The notes: generated by a model from the letters alone, not told the origin. Positions 16,141 to 24,357 are shown, counted from the stretch's first letter. The stretch is 36,532 bases of DNA from Lysobacterales bacterium (GCA_021648125.1 JAKITK010000030.1:1-36532), one strand, 5' to 3'. A program made the numbers and translations.

Positions 16141-16158
16141 GAAGATCACAAGATCTTC
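16141..16158 (-). promoter_or_regulatory. Inverted repeat in receptor leader
   Basis: GAAGATC (16141-16147) and GATCTTC (16152-16158) form a perfect 7-bp dyad around ACAA, 45-62 bases before the receptor start. It lies downstream of the putative promoter, so it could be an RNA hairpin in the leader or an operator. No poly-T follows, so it does not look like an attenuator terminator. Confidence 0.4.
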
Positions 16159-16188
16159 CGGTTAATTTAACACAATATTAACGATGAC

Positions 16189-16217
16189 AGTATACATCAA
16201 TTAGACAGGCAGTCCAA
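16189..16217 (-). promoter_or_regulatory. Putative promoter of the TonB receptor gene
   Basis: On the minus strand TTGGAC (16217-16212) and TATACT (16194-16189) are separated by exactly 17 bases. The -10 is good (five of six) and the -35 weak (three of six). The start would fall near 16182, giving a leader of about 85 bases that contains the dyad at 16141-16158. Confidence 0.4.
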
Positions 16218-16322
16218 ACATTAAGTAAGCAAGATATATATCAATTTAGCTGCAAACATTCACAATTTTGATGTAAGAAGATGCCATTCGGTATTTTGTC
16301 GGTTTTTTAACCCTAATAACGA

Positions 16323-16348
16323 ACAAACCCCGCAATTGCGGGGTTTGT
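16323..16348 (-). terminator. Intrinsic terminator after the cold-shock gene
   Basis: ACAAACCCCGC and GCGGGGTTTGT pair perfectly around AATT; the stem lies 24 bases past the cspA-like stop. On the minus strand it is followed by a T-rich run (TCGTTATT). It separates cspA from the receptor gene. Confidence 0.75.
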
Positions 16349-16371
16349 AAAGATTAACAAACAGACATTAT

Positions 16372-16572
16372 CTATGCTGTAACATTTACTGCCTGTGGTC
16401 CTTTCGGGCCATCTTCTACATCGAAGTTTACCGTTTGGCCTTCAGCCAATGTACGGAAACCTTCGCTAGCGATAGCAGAGAAATGCACAAATACATCTTT
16501 GCTGCCATCTTCAGGGGTGATAAAGCCGAAGCCTTTAGATTCGTTAAACCATTTAACGGTTCCTGTTGCCAT
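16372..16572 (-). CDS. Cold-shock protein, CspA family
   Basis: A 66-residue single cold-shock domain, full length for the family. RNP1 is present as KGFGFI (13-18) and RNP2 as VFVHF (27-31), together with the N-terminal GTVKWFN and C-terminal GPQAVNV. These proteins bind single-stranded RNA/DNA and melt RNA structure; which paralogue this is, and whether it is cold-induced, cannot be told from the protein. A strong GAGGT lies 7 bases before ATG 16572. A -10-like TATACT on the minus strand (16689-16684) would give a leader of about 105 bases, consistent with the long leaders of cold-regulated csp genes. It has its own terminator and is monocistronic. Confidence 0.93.
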   Translation of the reverse strand: MATGTVKWFNESKGFGFITPEDGSKDVFVHFSAIASEGFRTLAEGQTVNFDVEDGPKGPQAVNVTA

Positions 16573-16891
16573 GATAATTACCTCATTAAACTATTAAAAA
16601 AAATATTGAGTGTTACAAATCTAACAGGGAAATTAACAGGAGAAATCTTCTGACAAGAACCAGTTGAAAATGTAGCGTAACGCAGTATACCTGTTTTCAA
16701 AGGGAAAATCACCTTGAGCCAAACCTTCACAAGCATGAACATATGAATTTGTAATTATATTAATTCACTTATTCATGGTATTAAATCTGAGACTATCAGT
16801 CATCGCGAGTATTTTTTAACTGTCGGTGAATAAATAAAGCCGCGAAACAATCGCGGCTTTATTTATACTAGTTATTAGTGATGATATGTAT
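16573..16891. other. Intergenic region holding csp promoter and TPR-gene terminator
   Basis: The cold-shock leader and its likely -10 (TATACT on minus, 16689-16684) occupy the left part. The hairpin at 16831-16865 occupies the right. Between about 16715 and 16830 I see only AT-rich sequence with no open frame or clear signal. Confidence 0.5.
16831..16865 (-). terminator. Strong terminator of the TonB operon
   Basis: TAAATAAAGCCGCGA (16831-16845) pairs perfectly with TCGCGGCTTTATTTA (16851-16865) around AACAA. The outer A/T-rich arms supply U-tracts on both strands, so it can work in both directions. It lies 27 bases beyond the stop of the last operon gene. Confidence 0.85.
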
Positions 16892-18268
16892 TTATTCTGA
16901 TGGAGCCTGATTGGCTTTCAGAATATCATCGATTTCACGGGCTTTCATTTCCGGTAGTTTTTGCTCAAGAGTATCACGCCGACGAATTTCACTATCAACA
17001 TACTTGATCCATTGACCCGCAGCACGCTTACTGCGTTTATCCTTACCAGCCGCCTGGAAGGCTCGCTTCGACTGCTCAAGTTTTTTCTGGTTAAACAAAG
17101 CCATACCATACATGATGTTTGCGGTATCTTTACGCTTCACACCACCAATTTCTAAACCTTTTTTAGCTGAATCAGCAGCATTGTTCCATTGCTCTAGGTT
17201 AATATATGATTGTGCTAGGCGAATATAGAGCTCGCCATCGTTACCTACTGCAGCGGCACGCTTTAATGGTGGGATGGCTTTTTTGTCTTCTCTAGCAGAA
17301 TACCAAGCTTGAGATAGTAGACGCAGGTTACGCACACTTTCATCTACATTATTGGCTTTCATTTCAGTTTCGAGTAACTGCGCGGCTTTTATCGGCAGCT
17401 CATGCATCAAGTACAAATTTGCCAGGTTGACCGCATGTTTTTTCTTTTCTATATAGCCTTTCTCAAAGAGCGACTCTGTTAATACCAACTGTTTTTTAGT
17501 ATCGCCCAACTCACTATATACACCCGCTAGGTTTAGCACATAAGTGTCTTTAGGGTAAGATTCAATTAACTGCTCGAGGGTTTTCAGCATATTGGGGTAG
17601 TCTTTCAGCTCATAGTAGCAAAATCGTAGCAGTAACAGCCAGCTTTCCTTAGGTGTTCTACCCTGATCCATATACATATCGATGGCTTTTTTCAGCGGTG
17701 GAATGGCTTTTTTGAAGTCCTCCATCTGGTAATAGGCAGAACCTTCCAAATTATAAACATCGGCGGCAGGTGAAGGCACCACAGCACGGAAGCGTTTTAT
17801 GGTTGCAAGGGTCTTGTTGTAATCTTCAGTGGTGAAATATAACTGAGCCATTGTTTTTAGTGCAGATTGCTGTAGCGCTTCAGGCAAATCAGCTAGCGCC
17901 AAGAGACTCTCATATGCAGAAATGGCTTGTTTATAGTTCTCCTGAACATAATAGGCATAGGCTGTTACATTCCAAATTTGTGCCTTTTCGTAGGGCGAAA
18001 GCTTTTTCTTTTCTTGCAAACTGCGTATTTTAGCTAAAGCCCCATTAATGTCTTCGGCTTCTACCAGCGCCTGAATTTCTTCAAGTCGATCATAAACCTC
18101 TTGACTCATGGCAACGGTAACTTTGGTTTTTTGCTCTTTTTTCGCGCTGGACTGGGCAACAGTTGTGGTGGTGATTAGCGCACACAGCAGTCCGATCAGT
18201 AGCGCAGATAAACTGCGTCTGACAAGAGTCCGGGTAAGTTTAACAAGCGTTAGTGGACTATTAATCAT
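16892..18268 (-). CDS. Periplasmic TPR protein of the TtpC-TonB operon
   Basis: A 458-residue protein with an N-terminal signal sequence or anchor (RRSLSALLIGLLCALITTTTVAQ, ends about residue 39), followed by TPR-type repeats through most of its length (for example IWNVTAYAYYVQENYKQAISAYESLL, VYNLEGSAYYQMEDFKKAIPPLKKAI, LYIRLAQSYINLEQW). TPR proteins at this position are known from TonB2-like clusters of Vibrio and Shewanella and are presumed to scaffold or regulate the energising complex in the periplasm. Its ATG overlaps the tonB stop by 8 bases, so translation is coupled. A strong hairpin closes the operon just downstream. Confidence 0.82.
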   Translation of the reverse strand: MINSPLTLVKLTRTLVRRSLSALLIGLLCALITTTTVAQSSAKKEQKTKVTVAMSQEVYDRLEEIQALVEAEDINGALAKIRSLQEKKKLSPYEKAQIWNVTAYAYYVQENYKQAISAYESLLALADLPEALQQSALKTMAQLYFTTEDYNKTLATIKRFRAVVPSPAADVYNLEGSAYYQMEDFKKAIPPLKKAIDMYMDQGRTPKESWLLLLRFCYYELKDYPNMLKTLEQLIESYPKDTYVLNLAGVYSELGDTKKQLVLTESLFEKGYIEKKKHAVNLANLYLMHELPIKAAQLLETEMKANNVDESVRNLRLLSQAWYSAREDKKAIPPLKRAAAVGNDGELYIRLAQSYINLEQWNNAADSAKKGLEIGGVKRKDTANIMYGMALFNQKKLEQSKRAFQAAGKDKRSKRAAGQWIKYVDSEIRRRDTLEQKLPEMKAREIDDILKANQAPSE

Positions 18269-18920
18269 CAGTCAACTCATAAGTAAATTTATTTTGGACA
18301 CCGGAAACTTCTACGGCCTGACCATCAAGAATCCGTGGCTTATATTTAAATTTCAGTGCGGCACTAACAGATGCACGATGGAAAACGCTGGAAGTACATT
18401 GCGATTCTACAACCACAGGATCTTTGGTTGTGCCCAACTTGGTTACCGTGTATTCAACCACACAGAAACCTTCCAGTCCCCTAGCCGATGCTCTGCTGGG
18501 GTATATGGGAGCAACTTTCACAATAGGCAGGTAATCACCCTCGCCTACTCCAAGACTAAAACCACCAGTCATATCAATTTCTGTTTCAACCGGTACAGCT
18601 GTAATAGCAATTTTATTGGCGCTTGGATTGAGATTGTCCAGCTGTGGGGTTGGAGGCTGTGGTGGCGGAGCTTCAGGTGGCGGTGGCTTCTTAGGCTTCA
18701 ATTGCCGCCGTTCGATAGCTTCATCGCGTTTAACCCTAACGAAATCCAGCACATTACCAGCCGTTTGTTCGTTAAGGGACCGGTCTGCAGTATCGATCAG
18801 GGATTGCATCAACCAGAATAGACTTAGGGTTACAAACGCAGCCAGTACTAAGCCAATGCCCACTCTGAACAAGCCACCTGACTGGTCTGAAGATAATTTT
18901 TGATTAATAGTTGCTGACAT
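18261..18920 (-). CDS. tonB: TonB energy transducer (TonB2 type)
   Basis: A 219-residue TonB. It has one N-terminal membrane segment (about 17-42), a proline-rich linker (KPKKPPPPEAPPPQPPTPQ, 75-93), and a C-terminal TonB domain with PIYPSRASARGLEGFCVVEYTV and FKYKPRILDGQAVEVSGV. It spans the periplasm and transmits the ExbBD proton-motive-force signal to the TonB boxes of receptors such as the one at 13097. Its start is 11 bases beyond the exbD stop, with a poor SD, which suggests reliance on coupling. It is followed by the TPR gene with an 8-base overlap. Confidence 0.92.
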   Translation of the reverse strand: MSATINQKLSSDQSGGLFRVGIGLVLAAFVTLSLFWLMQSLIDTADRSLNEQTAGNVLDFVRVKRDEAIERRQLKPKKPPPPEAPPPQPPTPQLDNLNPSANKIAITAVPVETEIDMTGGFSLGVGEGDYLPIVKVAPIYPSRASARGLEGFCVVEYTVTKLGTTKDPVVVESQCTSSVFHRASVSAALKFKYKPRILDGQAVEVSGVQNKFTYELTDD

Positions 18921-18931
18921 AAGTGTAATAA

Positions 18932-19336
18932 TTAATCTTGAGCGGCAATCGCAACATTATAAACACCGGCTTGTCTGGCCGCGTCCATAACTTGGATCAA
19001 AGTATCAGTTTTAGATTCTTTGTCAGCCTGGATAACAACCGAACCCTGGGGGTTTTCTGCATGTAGGCGCTCAATATTAGGACGCACAGAGCGAATATCA
19101 ATCATCCGCTTATCAATCCAGATATCATTATTAGCACCAATGGCTATCAGAATATTAGCTTTTTCCTTTTTCACTGCCGTGGCAGCATCAGGACGGTTAA
19201 CATCAATACCAGCTTCTTTGACAAAAGTCGCAGTTACAATAAAGAAGATCAACATGATAAATACCACATCCAGCATGGGGGTGATATCAATCTCCGCTTC
19301 TTCTTCGACTTCTGTCTGGTTAAAAAACTGTCTCAT
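18932..19336 (-). CDS. exbD: ExbD proton-channel subunit
   Basis: A 134-residue ExbD/TolR-family protein. It has a short cytoplasmic N-terminus, a single membrane helix MLDVVFIMLIFFIVTATF (21-38) containing the proton-carrying Asp23, and a periplasmic domain (VVIQADKESKTDTLIQVMDAAR). The sequence EAEIDITPMLDVVFIMLIFF is the family signature. Its ATG overlaps the exbB stop as ATGA. It works with ExbB to use proton motive force. Confidence 0.93.
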   Translation of the reverse strand: MRQFFNQTEVEEEAEIDITPMLDVVFIMLIFFIVTATFVKEAGIDVNRPDAATAVKKEKANILIAIGANNDIWIDKRMIDIRSVRPNIERLHAENPQGSVVIQADKESKTDTLIQVMDAARQAGVYNVAIAAQD

Positions 19337-19875
19337 TTAAATTCTCCGATAACCAGGTGATCCGCTAACAATGCGCGTTCCCGGCTAGCTTTGCGTTGTA
19401 AGTAAGTTGCCATAGCCACACCCGAAAGCGCTGCTACCATGCCAGCCATTGTAGGGATGGTCGCCTTTGACACGCCCGATGCCATAGACTGCGGACTACC
19501 GGAACCAGATATCGCCATGACTTCAAAAACTTCTACCATGCCGGTAACTGTGCCTAATAATCCTAAAAGCGGGCATAAAGCGACACAAGTTTTAATCAGT
19601 GGAATGTTTTTTTCCACCTGCGATGAAACCTGAGAAATAATTCGCGTTCTAATTTGGTGCGCACTCCAAGACTTTTGGTCGCCTCGAGAATCCCAAAGCT
19701 CCAGTGCGGTCTGCGCCATTTTTTTATGTGCGCCGCGCATATACACCATTCTTTCGATAATCAGCATCCACATAAACAGGGTGAGGAAGCCTATGATATA
19801 AAGCACATCCCCGCCGAGTTCCATGAAGTCTCGAATGGTTTCAAGAGCCGGCAGATAATAATAAATCTGATCCAT
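19333..19875 (-). CDS. exbB: ExbB/TolQ/MotA-family channel subunit
   Basis: A 180-residue ExbB of the short TonB2 type. The first membrane helix is near 21-43 (GDVLYIIGFLTLFMWMLIIERM). The paired helices with the family motif are LCPLLGLLGTVTGMVEVF and GVSKATIPTMAGMVAALSGVAMATYL. It forms the pentameric proton channel around ExbD. It starts 17 bases after ttpC, with an AGGGT-rich leader, and overlaps exbD by 4 bases. A second MotA/TolQ domain is present in the neighbouring TtpC. Confidence 0.92.
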   Translation of the reverse strand: MDQIYYYLPALETIRDFMELGGDVLYIIGFLTLFMWMLIIERMVYMRGAHKKMAQTALELWDSRGDQKSWSAHQIRTRIISQVSSQVEKNIPLIKTCVALCPLLGLLGTVTGMVEVFEVMAISGSGSPQSMASGVSKATIPTMAGMVAALSGVAMATYLQRKASRERALLADHLVIGEFK

Positions 19876-19892
19876 AAGAAACTACCCTACCC

Positions 19893-21269
19893 TTAGGCTG
19901 CTTTGTTGTCACTTTCAGCACGCTCTGCGAGCATGCCTGCTGCTTCTTCCTGCAGTATTTGGGTCAGCCTTCTGGCACGACCGGAAACAATTGTATGCAA
20001 GAATACCATTGGTATAGCAACTACCAGGCCCAGTACCGTAGTAACCAGAGCCGTCGAAATACCACCAGCCATCAGTTTCGGATCACCGGCACCATACAGG
20101 GTGATTGCCTGGAAGGTTACGATCATACCGGTAACAGTACCCAACAGACCTAACAACGGGGCTACCACTGAAATGATCTTCAATAATGGCAGCATAGAGT
20201 TAAACTTAGGTGTCTCTCTGAGAATAGACTCACCCAGTTTAAGCTCAACAGTTTCAATATCTATGCCGGCTGAATCATCAGCAGTTTTGAGTACACGCCC
20301 TAACGGATTGTTTACATTAGGCTCGCGGAGGTTCTTGATTTGACGGTTAACTTTAGTGCTCACCGCAGAGAGTACCAACAGACGCCAAATGGCAATTATT
20401 AGACCAATGATACCAAGAGTAATAATCACATAGCCTACTTCTTTACCCTGGTTTACTCGTTCCATCAGGCTGGGAGACTGCACCAGCAGGCTGAGTAATT
20501 GACCTCGGGTAGGATCCAAGCCGATGGCAAACTGACCATCAGTGCCGCTTTCTAAATCAGCAATACGACCTGTATAGCGGCTCGCAGGCTGACGTAGCAG
20601 CTCAACCAGACGACCGGTTTCAGGTATGAACTCCAAATATTTACCCTCAGATACTACATTGAAAGCACCAATACGAGTAACTTGCTGCTGATTTTCCTCA
20701 CCGGAAGCATTAACAACATTAGCAGTAAAGGTTGCAACTTTGCTGGTTTCAGTCATTTCCCGTTGTAATTCAAACCATAGGCGTTCAATTTCCGCAATTG
20801 ATGCGAGTTTGTTTGACTGCCCCATTTTCTTGGCAAAACTCAACAGGAAATCGGTACGGTCAGGAAACTGCGCCTGGGTCAGGGAAGACTCAAACTGACC
20901 ACGAGCGTCACCTGAGGCCTGTTGCAGCACACCAAACAACTCTTTAAGACCACCGAGGCGTTCCTGAAAAGCTCTTTCCAATTCGACAATACGGGCATCG
21001 TTAACTTCAAACTCGGCTTCCATACGGACGGAATTTGCTTCTTGACGCTTTTGCTCGGCTTTTTCGGCATTCAGTTTAGAGACCTGCTGTGAACGGTTAG
21101 AACGAAACTGTTTCAGTCTAGCTTCATTGGCACGGGCATCGGCAACCCGACCTGACTTGACCTGTTTCAACAACTCATCTAGTGAAATTGCTGTTGCAGC
21201 CTGTGCAGAAAAGGATACTGCCAAGACTAAACCGCCTGCTAAGCTAATTTTTTTAATCATGCTAATCAT
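19893..21269 (-). CDS. ttpC: TtpC-like MotA/TolQ/ExbB protein with periplasmic domain
   Basis: A 458-residue protein. It has a signal peptide (1-24, ending SAQA), a long charged coiled-coil (about 30-115), a periplasmic domain (about 120-270) and a membrane helix (279-300). An ExbB-like pair of helices follows (about 359-385 with VAPLLGLLGTVTGM, and 403-428 with GISTALVTTVLGLVVAIP). This architecture matches TtpC, the extra component that Vibrio TonB2 systems need for uptake. Its ATG overlaps the DUF3450 stop as ATGA. The symbol is assigned by architecture and operon position. Confidence 0.85.
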   Translation of the reverse strand: MISMIKKISLAGGLVLAVSFSAQAATAISLDELLKQVKSGRVADARANEARLKQFRSNRSQQVSKLNAEKAEQKRQEANSVRMEAEFEVNDARIVELERAFQERLGGLKELFGVLQQASGDARGQFESSLTQAQFPDRTDFLLSFAKKMGQSNKLASIAEIERLWFELQREMTETSKVATFTANVVNASGEENQQQVTRIGAFNVVSEGKYLEFIPETGRLVELLRQPASRYTGRIADLESGTDGQFAIGLDPTRGQLLSLLVQSPSLMERVNQGKEVGYVIITLGIIGLIIAIWRLLVLSAVSTKVNRQIKNLREPNVNNPLGRVLKTADDSAGIDIETVELKLGESILRETPKFNSMLPLLKIISVVAPLLGLLGTVTGMIVTFQAITLYGAGDPKLMAGGISTALVTTVLGLVVAIPMVFLHTIVSGRARRLTQILQEEAAGMLAERAESDNKAA

Positions 21270-22054
21270 TGCATTGCCCCTGTAGATGCGGCAACCGGGA
21301 CAATAAGCAAATCCGGTGCGATTTGTTTACGAGCGATCCTGATACCTGCAGCAATTTGCTTTTTATAGGTTGCAGGTGGTAGTTCCACAAAAGAACCGAC
21401 TTTAGCATCCCACGCGCCGGTGGTTCCACCGCCAACAGTCTGATACATCAGCGCTACGCGCCCTACACGCAAAAAGTCAACTTCCAGCTCGTTACCGCCT
21501 ACATCGGTTGAGCCTTTATAAGCTTCAATGGTGCGACCGTAATCATTTTCGATCTGGTAACCCTCGATCACACGACGGAATTTTTCTGCTGCTGTGACAT
21601 CAGAGCGCTCCATCATTTCACGCAGACGGGCAACCCGTTCGGTACGCTCTTTCATCAAAAACGGTGTGTCTAGCTTGATAAATTCTTCAAGCCCATCGAC
21701 CATCCGCACCATCAGTGGGACGATCTGGCGTTCAATCAATGCGACATTGCCAATAGATGTAGTTAATGACTGCATTTCTGCATTCTGGTTATTCAGCTGG
21801 GTCTGCAATAACGAGTTATAGATTTTCAAGCCATCTACAACCTTGGTCACAGACCTGTAGTCATTAACGATATTATCAGTCTGGTCGGCGACTGAATCAA
21901 CCTTTTTTTGTGCAGAAGCTCCAGCATCTGCGCGGCGTTCACCTTCTTTAATGACGCTATTAATACCCTGCGCAAATGCCTGTGTTGAAAGGCTGGCGAA
22001 AGTAACAATAACGACAGAAGACAGTAAGCAGGTAATCTTTCTATTATTTAGCAT
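21266..22054 (-). CDS. DUF3450 family periplasmic coiled-coil protein
   Basis: A 262-residue protein with a signal peptide (about 1-28, ending TQAFA) and a helical coiled-coil region (AGASAQKKVDSVADQTDNI, NSLLQTQLNNQNAEMQSL). The C-terminal part contains VDFLRVGRVALMYQT and TGAWDAKVGSFVEL, typical of DUF3450, a family found first in TtpC-TonB operons. Its role is not established; a periplasmic adaptor for TtpC is a reasonable guess. I chose ATG 22054 over a TTG four codons upstream. It is the first gene of the operon and overlaps ttpC by 4 bases. Confidence 0.85.
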   Translation of the reverse strand: MLNNRKITCLLSSVVIVTFASLSTQAFAQGINSVIKEGERRADAGASAQKKVDSVADQTDNIVNDYRSVTKVVDGLKIYNSLLQTQLNNQNAEMQSLTTSIGNVALIERQIVPLMVRMVDGLEEFIKLDTPFLMKERTERVARLREMMERSDVTAAEKFRRVIEGYQIENDYGRTIEAYKGSTDVGGNELEVDFLRVGRVALMYQTVGGGTTGAWDAKVGSFVELPPATYKKQIAAGIRIARKQIAPDLLIVPVAASTGAMQ

Positions 22055-22104
22055 GCGTAGTCTCAATGGATTGAAAAATATGTTGATAGTTTTATTAGAC
22101 GGAA

Positions 22105-22135
22105 CACTCTAATATACAGAGTGGCTTTTAGTCAA
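22105..22135 (-). promoter_or_regulatory. Putative promoter and operator of the TonB operon
   Basis: On the minus strand TTGACT (22135-22130, five of six to the -35 consensus) is followed by a dyad CACTCT-N7-AGAGTG (22123-22105). The dyad covers the expected -10 area (TATTAG at 15-bp spacing). A 19-bp dyad over a -10 element suggests a repressor site. It does not look like the Fur box consensus. The start codon is about 50 bases downstream. Confidence 0.35.
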
Positions 22136-22211
22136 CAGTTCTGAATCTATTCGTCTAAAATTTATTTCTTCAGATTAAAAATTATATGGTTAAAATTGCT
22201 CATTATCACGC

Positions 22212-22580
22212 CTATTTCGGTGCGCGCTTAAACTTATCCCAGAAAGTTTTGTGCACAATATCGGTAAACTCACCGGCATCAAGATAAATGCCGTGGCCGT
22301 TGGGGCAACTCTCATAAATAATGTGGGATTGTTCCTGATCAGATTCTTTCAGCATCTTATCGTTGCAATCAGGACAACGATAATCTCTTTGTGTATTGGC
22401 TTTTTTACCAGCTGACTTCTCGCCGCTGTCGATAATATAGTCAGCCATCCAGATATCATCCCGTAATGCACGGAGTTCTTCTGGCTGAAACCACAAGCCA
22501 CCACAGTCGGTACACCAGTCTACTTCAATTTTATCGTAGGAAACCAGTTCCATACTGCCTGAGCATTTGGGGCATTGCAT
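22212..22580 (-). CDS. Zinc-ribbon (zf-TFIIB type) protein
   Basis: A 122-residue protein with two zinc-binding knuckle sets: CPKC (3-6) with CTDCGGLWF (23-31), and CPDC (69-72) with C92 and H96 in SCPNGHGIYLDAGEF. The CxxCGGLWF and GIYLDAGEF motifs are characteristic of bacterial zf-TFIIB proteins, whose role is poorly known (nucleic-acid or protein binding is assumed). I chose ATG 22580, which starts directly before the first knuckle and has AAGGTG upstream. The frame is open to 22655, with another ATG at 22607. It is upstream of the TonB operon on the same strand but has its own 157-base gap, so joint transcription is doubtful. Confidence 0.75.
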   Translation of the reverse strand: MQCPKCSGSMELVSYDKIEVDWCTDCGGLWFQPEELRALRDDIWMADYIIDSGEKSAGKKANTQRDYRCPDCNDKMLKESDQEQSHIIYESCPNGHGIYLDAGEFTDIVHKTFWDKFKRAPK

Positions 22581-22918
22581 ATAGGTCACACCTTGGTAAA
22601 TGTTCATGTATAGGCGCTTGATATCGCCGTTGGTATACACCCATTGTAGGTGCAAACCGGAAAGGTGGTCAATCCAAAAATCACTCGAATAAAATATTTT
22701 GTCATAGTCTGGACAGTTTCAGGCTGTTAATACCACTGTTAAAACAGTGTTTTTTTCCCGCCCAAGATAAGCTATCTCACTGATTTTGCGTAAATAAAAT
22801 GCCTTGCAACTAACTAGAACAGAAAGGCGTTGAGGATCATTACCCCCTATCAACAAATTAGATTAATTTCCTGTATTCTTAGCCACCCAATATCACCTTA
22901 GCTAGCATAGGACTCACC
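22581..22918. other. Intergenic region with orphan terminator
   Basis: This holds the leader of the zinc-ribbon gene (left, minus strand), a plus-strand terminator hairpin at 22734-22756 and the nitroreductase promoter area. There is no open frame of note. A weak plus-strand promoter-like pair (TGGTCA at 22666, TAAAAT at 22690, 18-bp spacing) lies ahead of the hairpin. Confidence 0.5.
22734..22756 (+). terminator. Orphan plus-strand intrinsic terminator
   Basis: CACTGT and ACAGTG pair around TAAA, followed by seven T (22750-22756). The polarity is plus-strand only. No plus-strand gene precedes it within the region, so it would terminate either antisense read-through from under the zinc-ribbon gene or a short transcript starting nearby. 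Confidence 0.6.
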
Positions 22919-23581
22919 ATGACAATTACAAAAATACTGACAAAGCGGTCTTCAATTAGAGCCTTCACTGATAAAGAAATTCCAGCTGATCAATTAGCCT
23001 CTATATTTACACTGGCGCAGCGATCGGTATCCAACTGCAATGTTCAGCCATGGCAATCATTGATAGTTTCCGGAAATACCCGAGAAAAACTAAAAACTGC
23101 TTTTATGAAAACTCTAATGTCTGGCCAGCAACCCAATCCGGATTTTGACTGGACACCAAAATATCAGAACGAGCACCGAGAACGCCAGTTCGGTTCAGCC
23201 AACGCCTTATATGGGGCAATGGGGATCGAGCGAAAAGATAAACAGGCACGCATGCAATCCATGGCCAGGAACTGGGCTTTTTTTGATGCCCCCCATGTGG
23301 CGTTTTTCTGCATGCAGAAATACCTGGGCATAATGGGCGCGGTGGATTTAGGCGTGTACGCACAGACTCTGTCAATGATTATGCGCGAAGCCGGTATAGA
23401 CAACTGCATGCAAGGCGCTCTCGGTCAGTTTCCGGACCCTATCCGAGAAATACTGGAGTTACCCGATGATCTGGGCGTTTTATTCGGCATGTCTTTTGGT
23501 TATGCCGACCAAACAGCAGCCGCAAATCAGGCGCGAACCACCCGAGTAGACTTAACCGAGGCGGTAAGCTTTTTCGATTAG
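22919..23581 (+). CDS. Nitroreductase-family flavoprotein
   Basis: A 220-residue FMN-dependent nitroreductase-fold protein. The N-terminal KRSSIRAFTDKEIP supplies the FMN phosphate-binding Arg/Ser cluster. SNCNVQPWQSLIVSG is the usual ligand loop, and AGIDNCMQGALGQFPDPIREILELPDDLGVLFGMSFGY is the C-terminal signature. Such enzymes reduce nitro groups, quinones or related substrates with NAD(P)H; the natural substrate is unknown. The ATG at 22919 is preceded by AGGACT. The gene ends with a 4-base overlap with the convergent metalloprotease gene. No regulator is adjacent. Confidence 0.88.
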   Translation: MTITKILTKRSSIRAFTDKEIPADQLASIFTLAQRSVSNCNVQPWQSLIVSGNTREKLKTAFMKTLMSGQQPNPDFDWTPKYQNEHRERQFGSANALYGAMGIERKDKQARMQSMARNWAFFDAPHVAFFCMQKYLGIMGAVDLGVYAQTLSMIMREAGIDNCMQGALGQFPDPIREILELPDDLGVLFGMSFGYADQTAAANQARTTRVDLTEAVSFFD

Positions 23582-24357
23582 TCGTATAAAAAACCGACCT
23601 CAGCAGCGGTTTCTGAACCCACCATAGTTTGGCCGATATTAGCCGGGCTACGCCAACGACTGGAAGATAGCGGAATCTGCGCAGCCATAATTTCGGCGAC
23701 TTTCTGTGGATACAGCGGCTTGCGCTGAGGATCTGCCAGGCCTTGCGGCACCAGTGGTTGCCCACTGCTCAAATTATATTTGTCACTGGCACCGAGCGTG
23801 TGTAATAGCTCGTGGACGATGATAATATTATTTTTTGCATTGCTGCTACGACTGGCTCTGGCATTTACCAGGCCAATATAGCCTTTTCTGAGAGCAGTAG
23901 ATCTTTCGAGCAAATCCTGACCACCGGCTGGATGGTAACTGACAAAGATGCGTACATCCCCGGCAACCCCCTCCACAGAGCCAGCGGCCCTCCAAGCCCA
24001 GTAGCGCATCTTTAGGCTCCAGATGCCGACTGCAAGACGACCGGCGGCGTTTTCAAGCACAGGTGGCTGTGATTGAACCACCGAGTGCAGGGTAATTACC
24101 ACTGGTTGCTCAAGATTTTTCCCGTAGCGCTTTAATTCACGGACAAAATACTGCTCTACTGGTTTGAAAGTACGGGGTTTTAACTGTTGCACGAAGCGTA
24201 AGGATCCTGCGTTGTTATTGCCGGCCGCTAACAGGGGATAAATACTGACATACAGGGGGCGTTCCCAGTCGGTAGCCCGTGAGTTATCCATAAGTGTATT
24301 GACCGCGACTACCAAGAGAATCGTCAGAAGAACAACTATTCGGATTAATTTGAACAC
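23578..24357 (-). CDS. Membrane-anchored zincin-like metalloprotease, unknown family
   Basis: A 259-residue protein starting at GTG 24357 with an N-terminal membrane anchor (about 5-22). HELLHTLGASDKY at 182-194 gives an HExxHxxGxxD zinc site, and AEIMAAQIPLS at 221-231 provides a Met that could serve as a Met-turn. The arrangement is metzincin- or archaemetzincin-like, but I cannot place it in a named family. Most of the protein would face the periplasm. It lies 56 bases downstream of pmbA on the same strand and may be co-expressed with that peptidase. The tail overlaps the nitroreductase stop by 4 bases on the opposite strand. A peptidase role is inferred from the motif alone. Confidence 0.7.
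   Translation of the reverse strand: MFKLIRIVVLLTILLVVAVNTLMDNSRATDWERPLYVSIYPLLAAGNNNAGSLRFVQQLKPRTFKPVEQYFVRELKRYGKNLEQPVVITLHSVVQSQPPVLENAAGRLAVGIWSLKMRYWAWRAAGSVEGVAGDVRIFVSYHPAGGQDLLERSTALRKGYIGLVNARASRSSNAKNNIIIVHELLHTLGASDKYNLSSGQPLVPQGLADPQRKPLYPQKVAEIMAAQIPLSSSRWRSPANIGQTMVGSETAAEVGFLYD

Noticed and set aside
15708-16142. Open frame antisense to the receptor's N-terminal region
   Set aside because: Low-complexity product lying opposite the plug domain; no start signals.
19903-20343. Open frame antisense to ttpC
   Set aside because: Low-complexity Ser/Ile/Pro product opposite the conserved MotA/TolQ domain.
22105-22135. Fur box at the TonB operon promoter
   Set aside because: The dyad CACTCT-N7-AGAGTG does not resemble the GATAAT-based Fur consensus.
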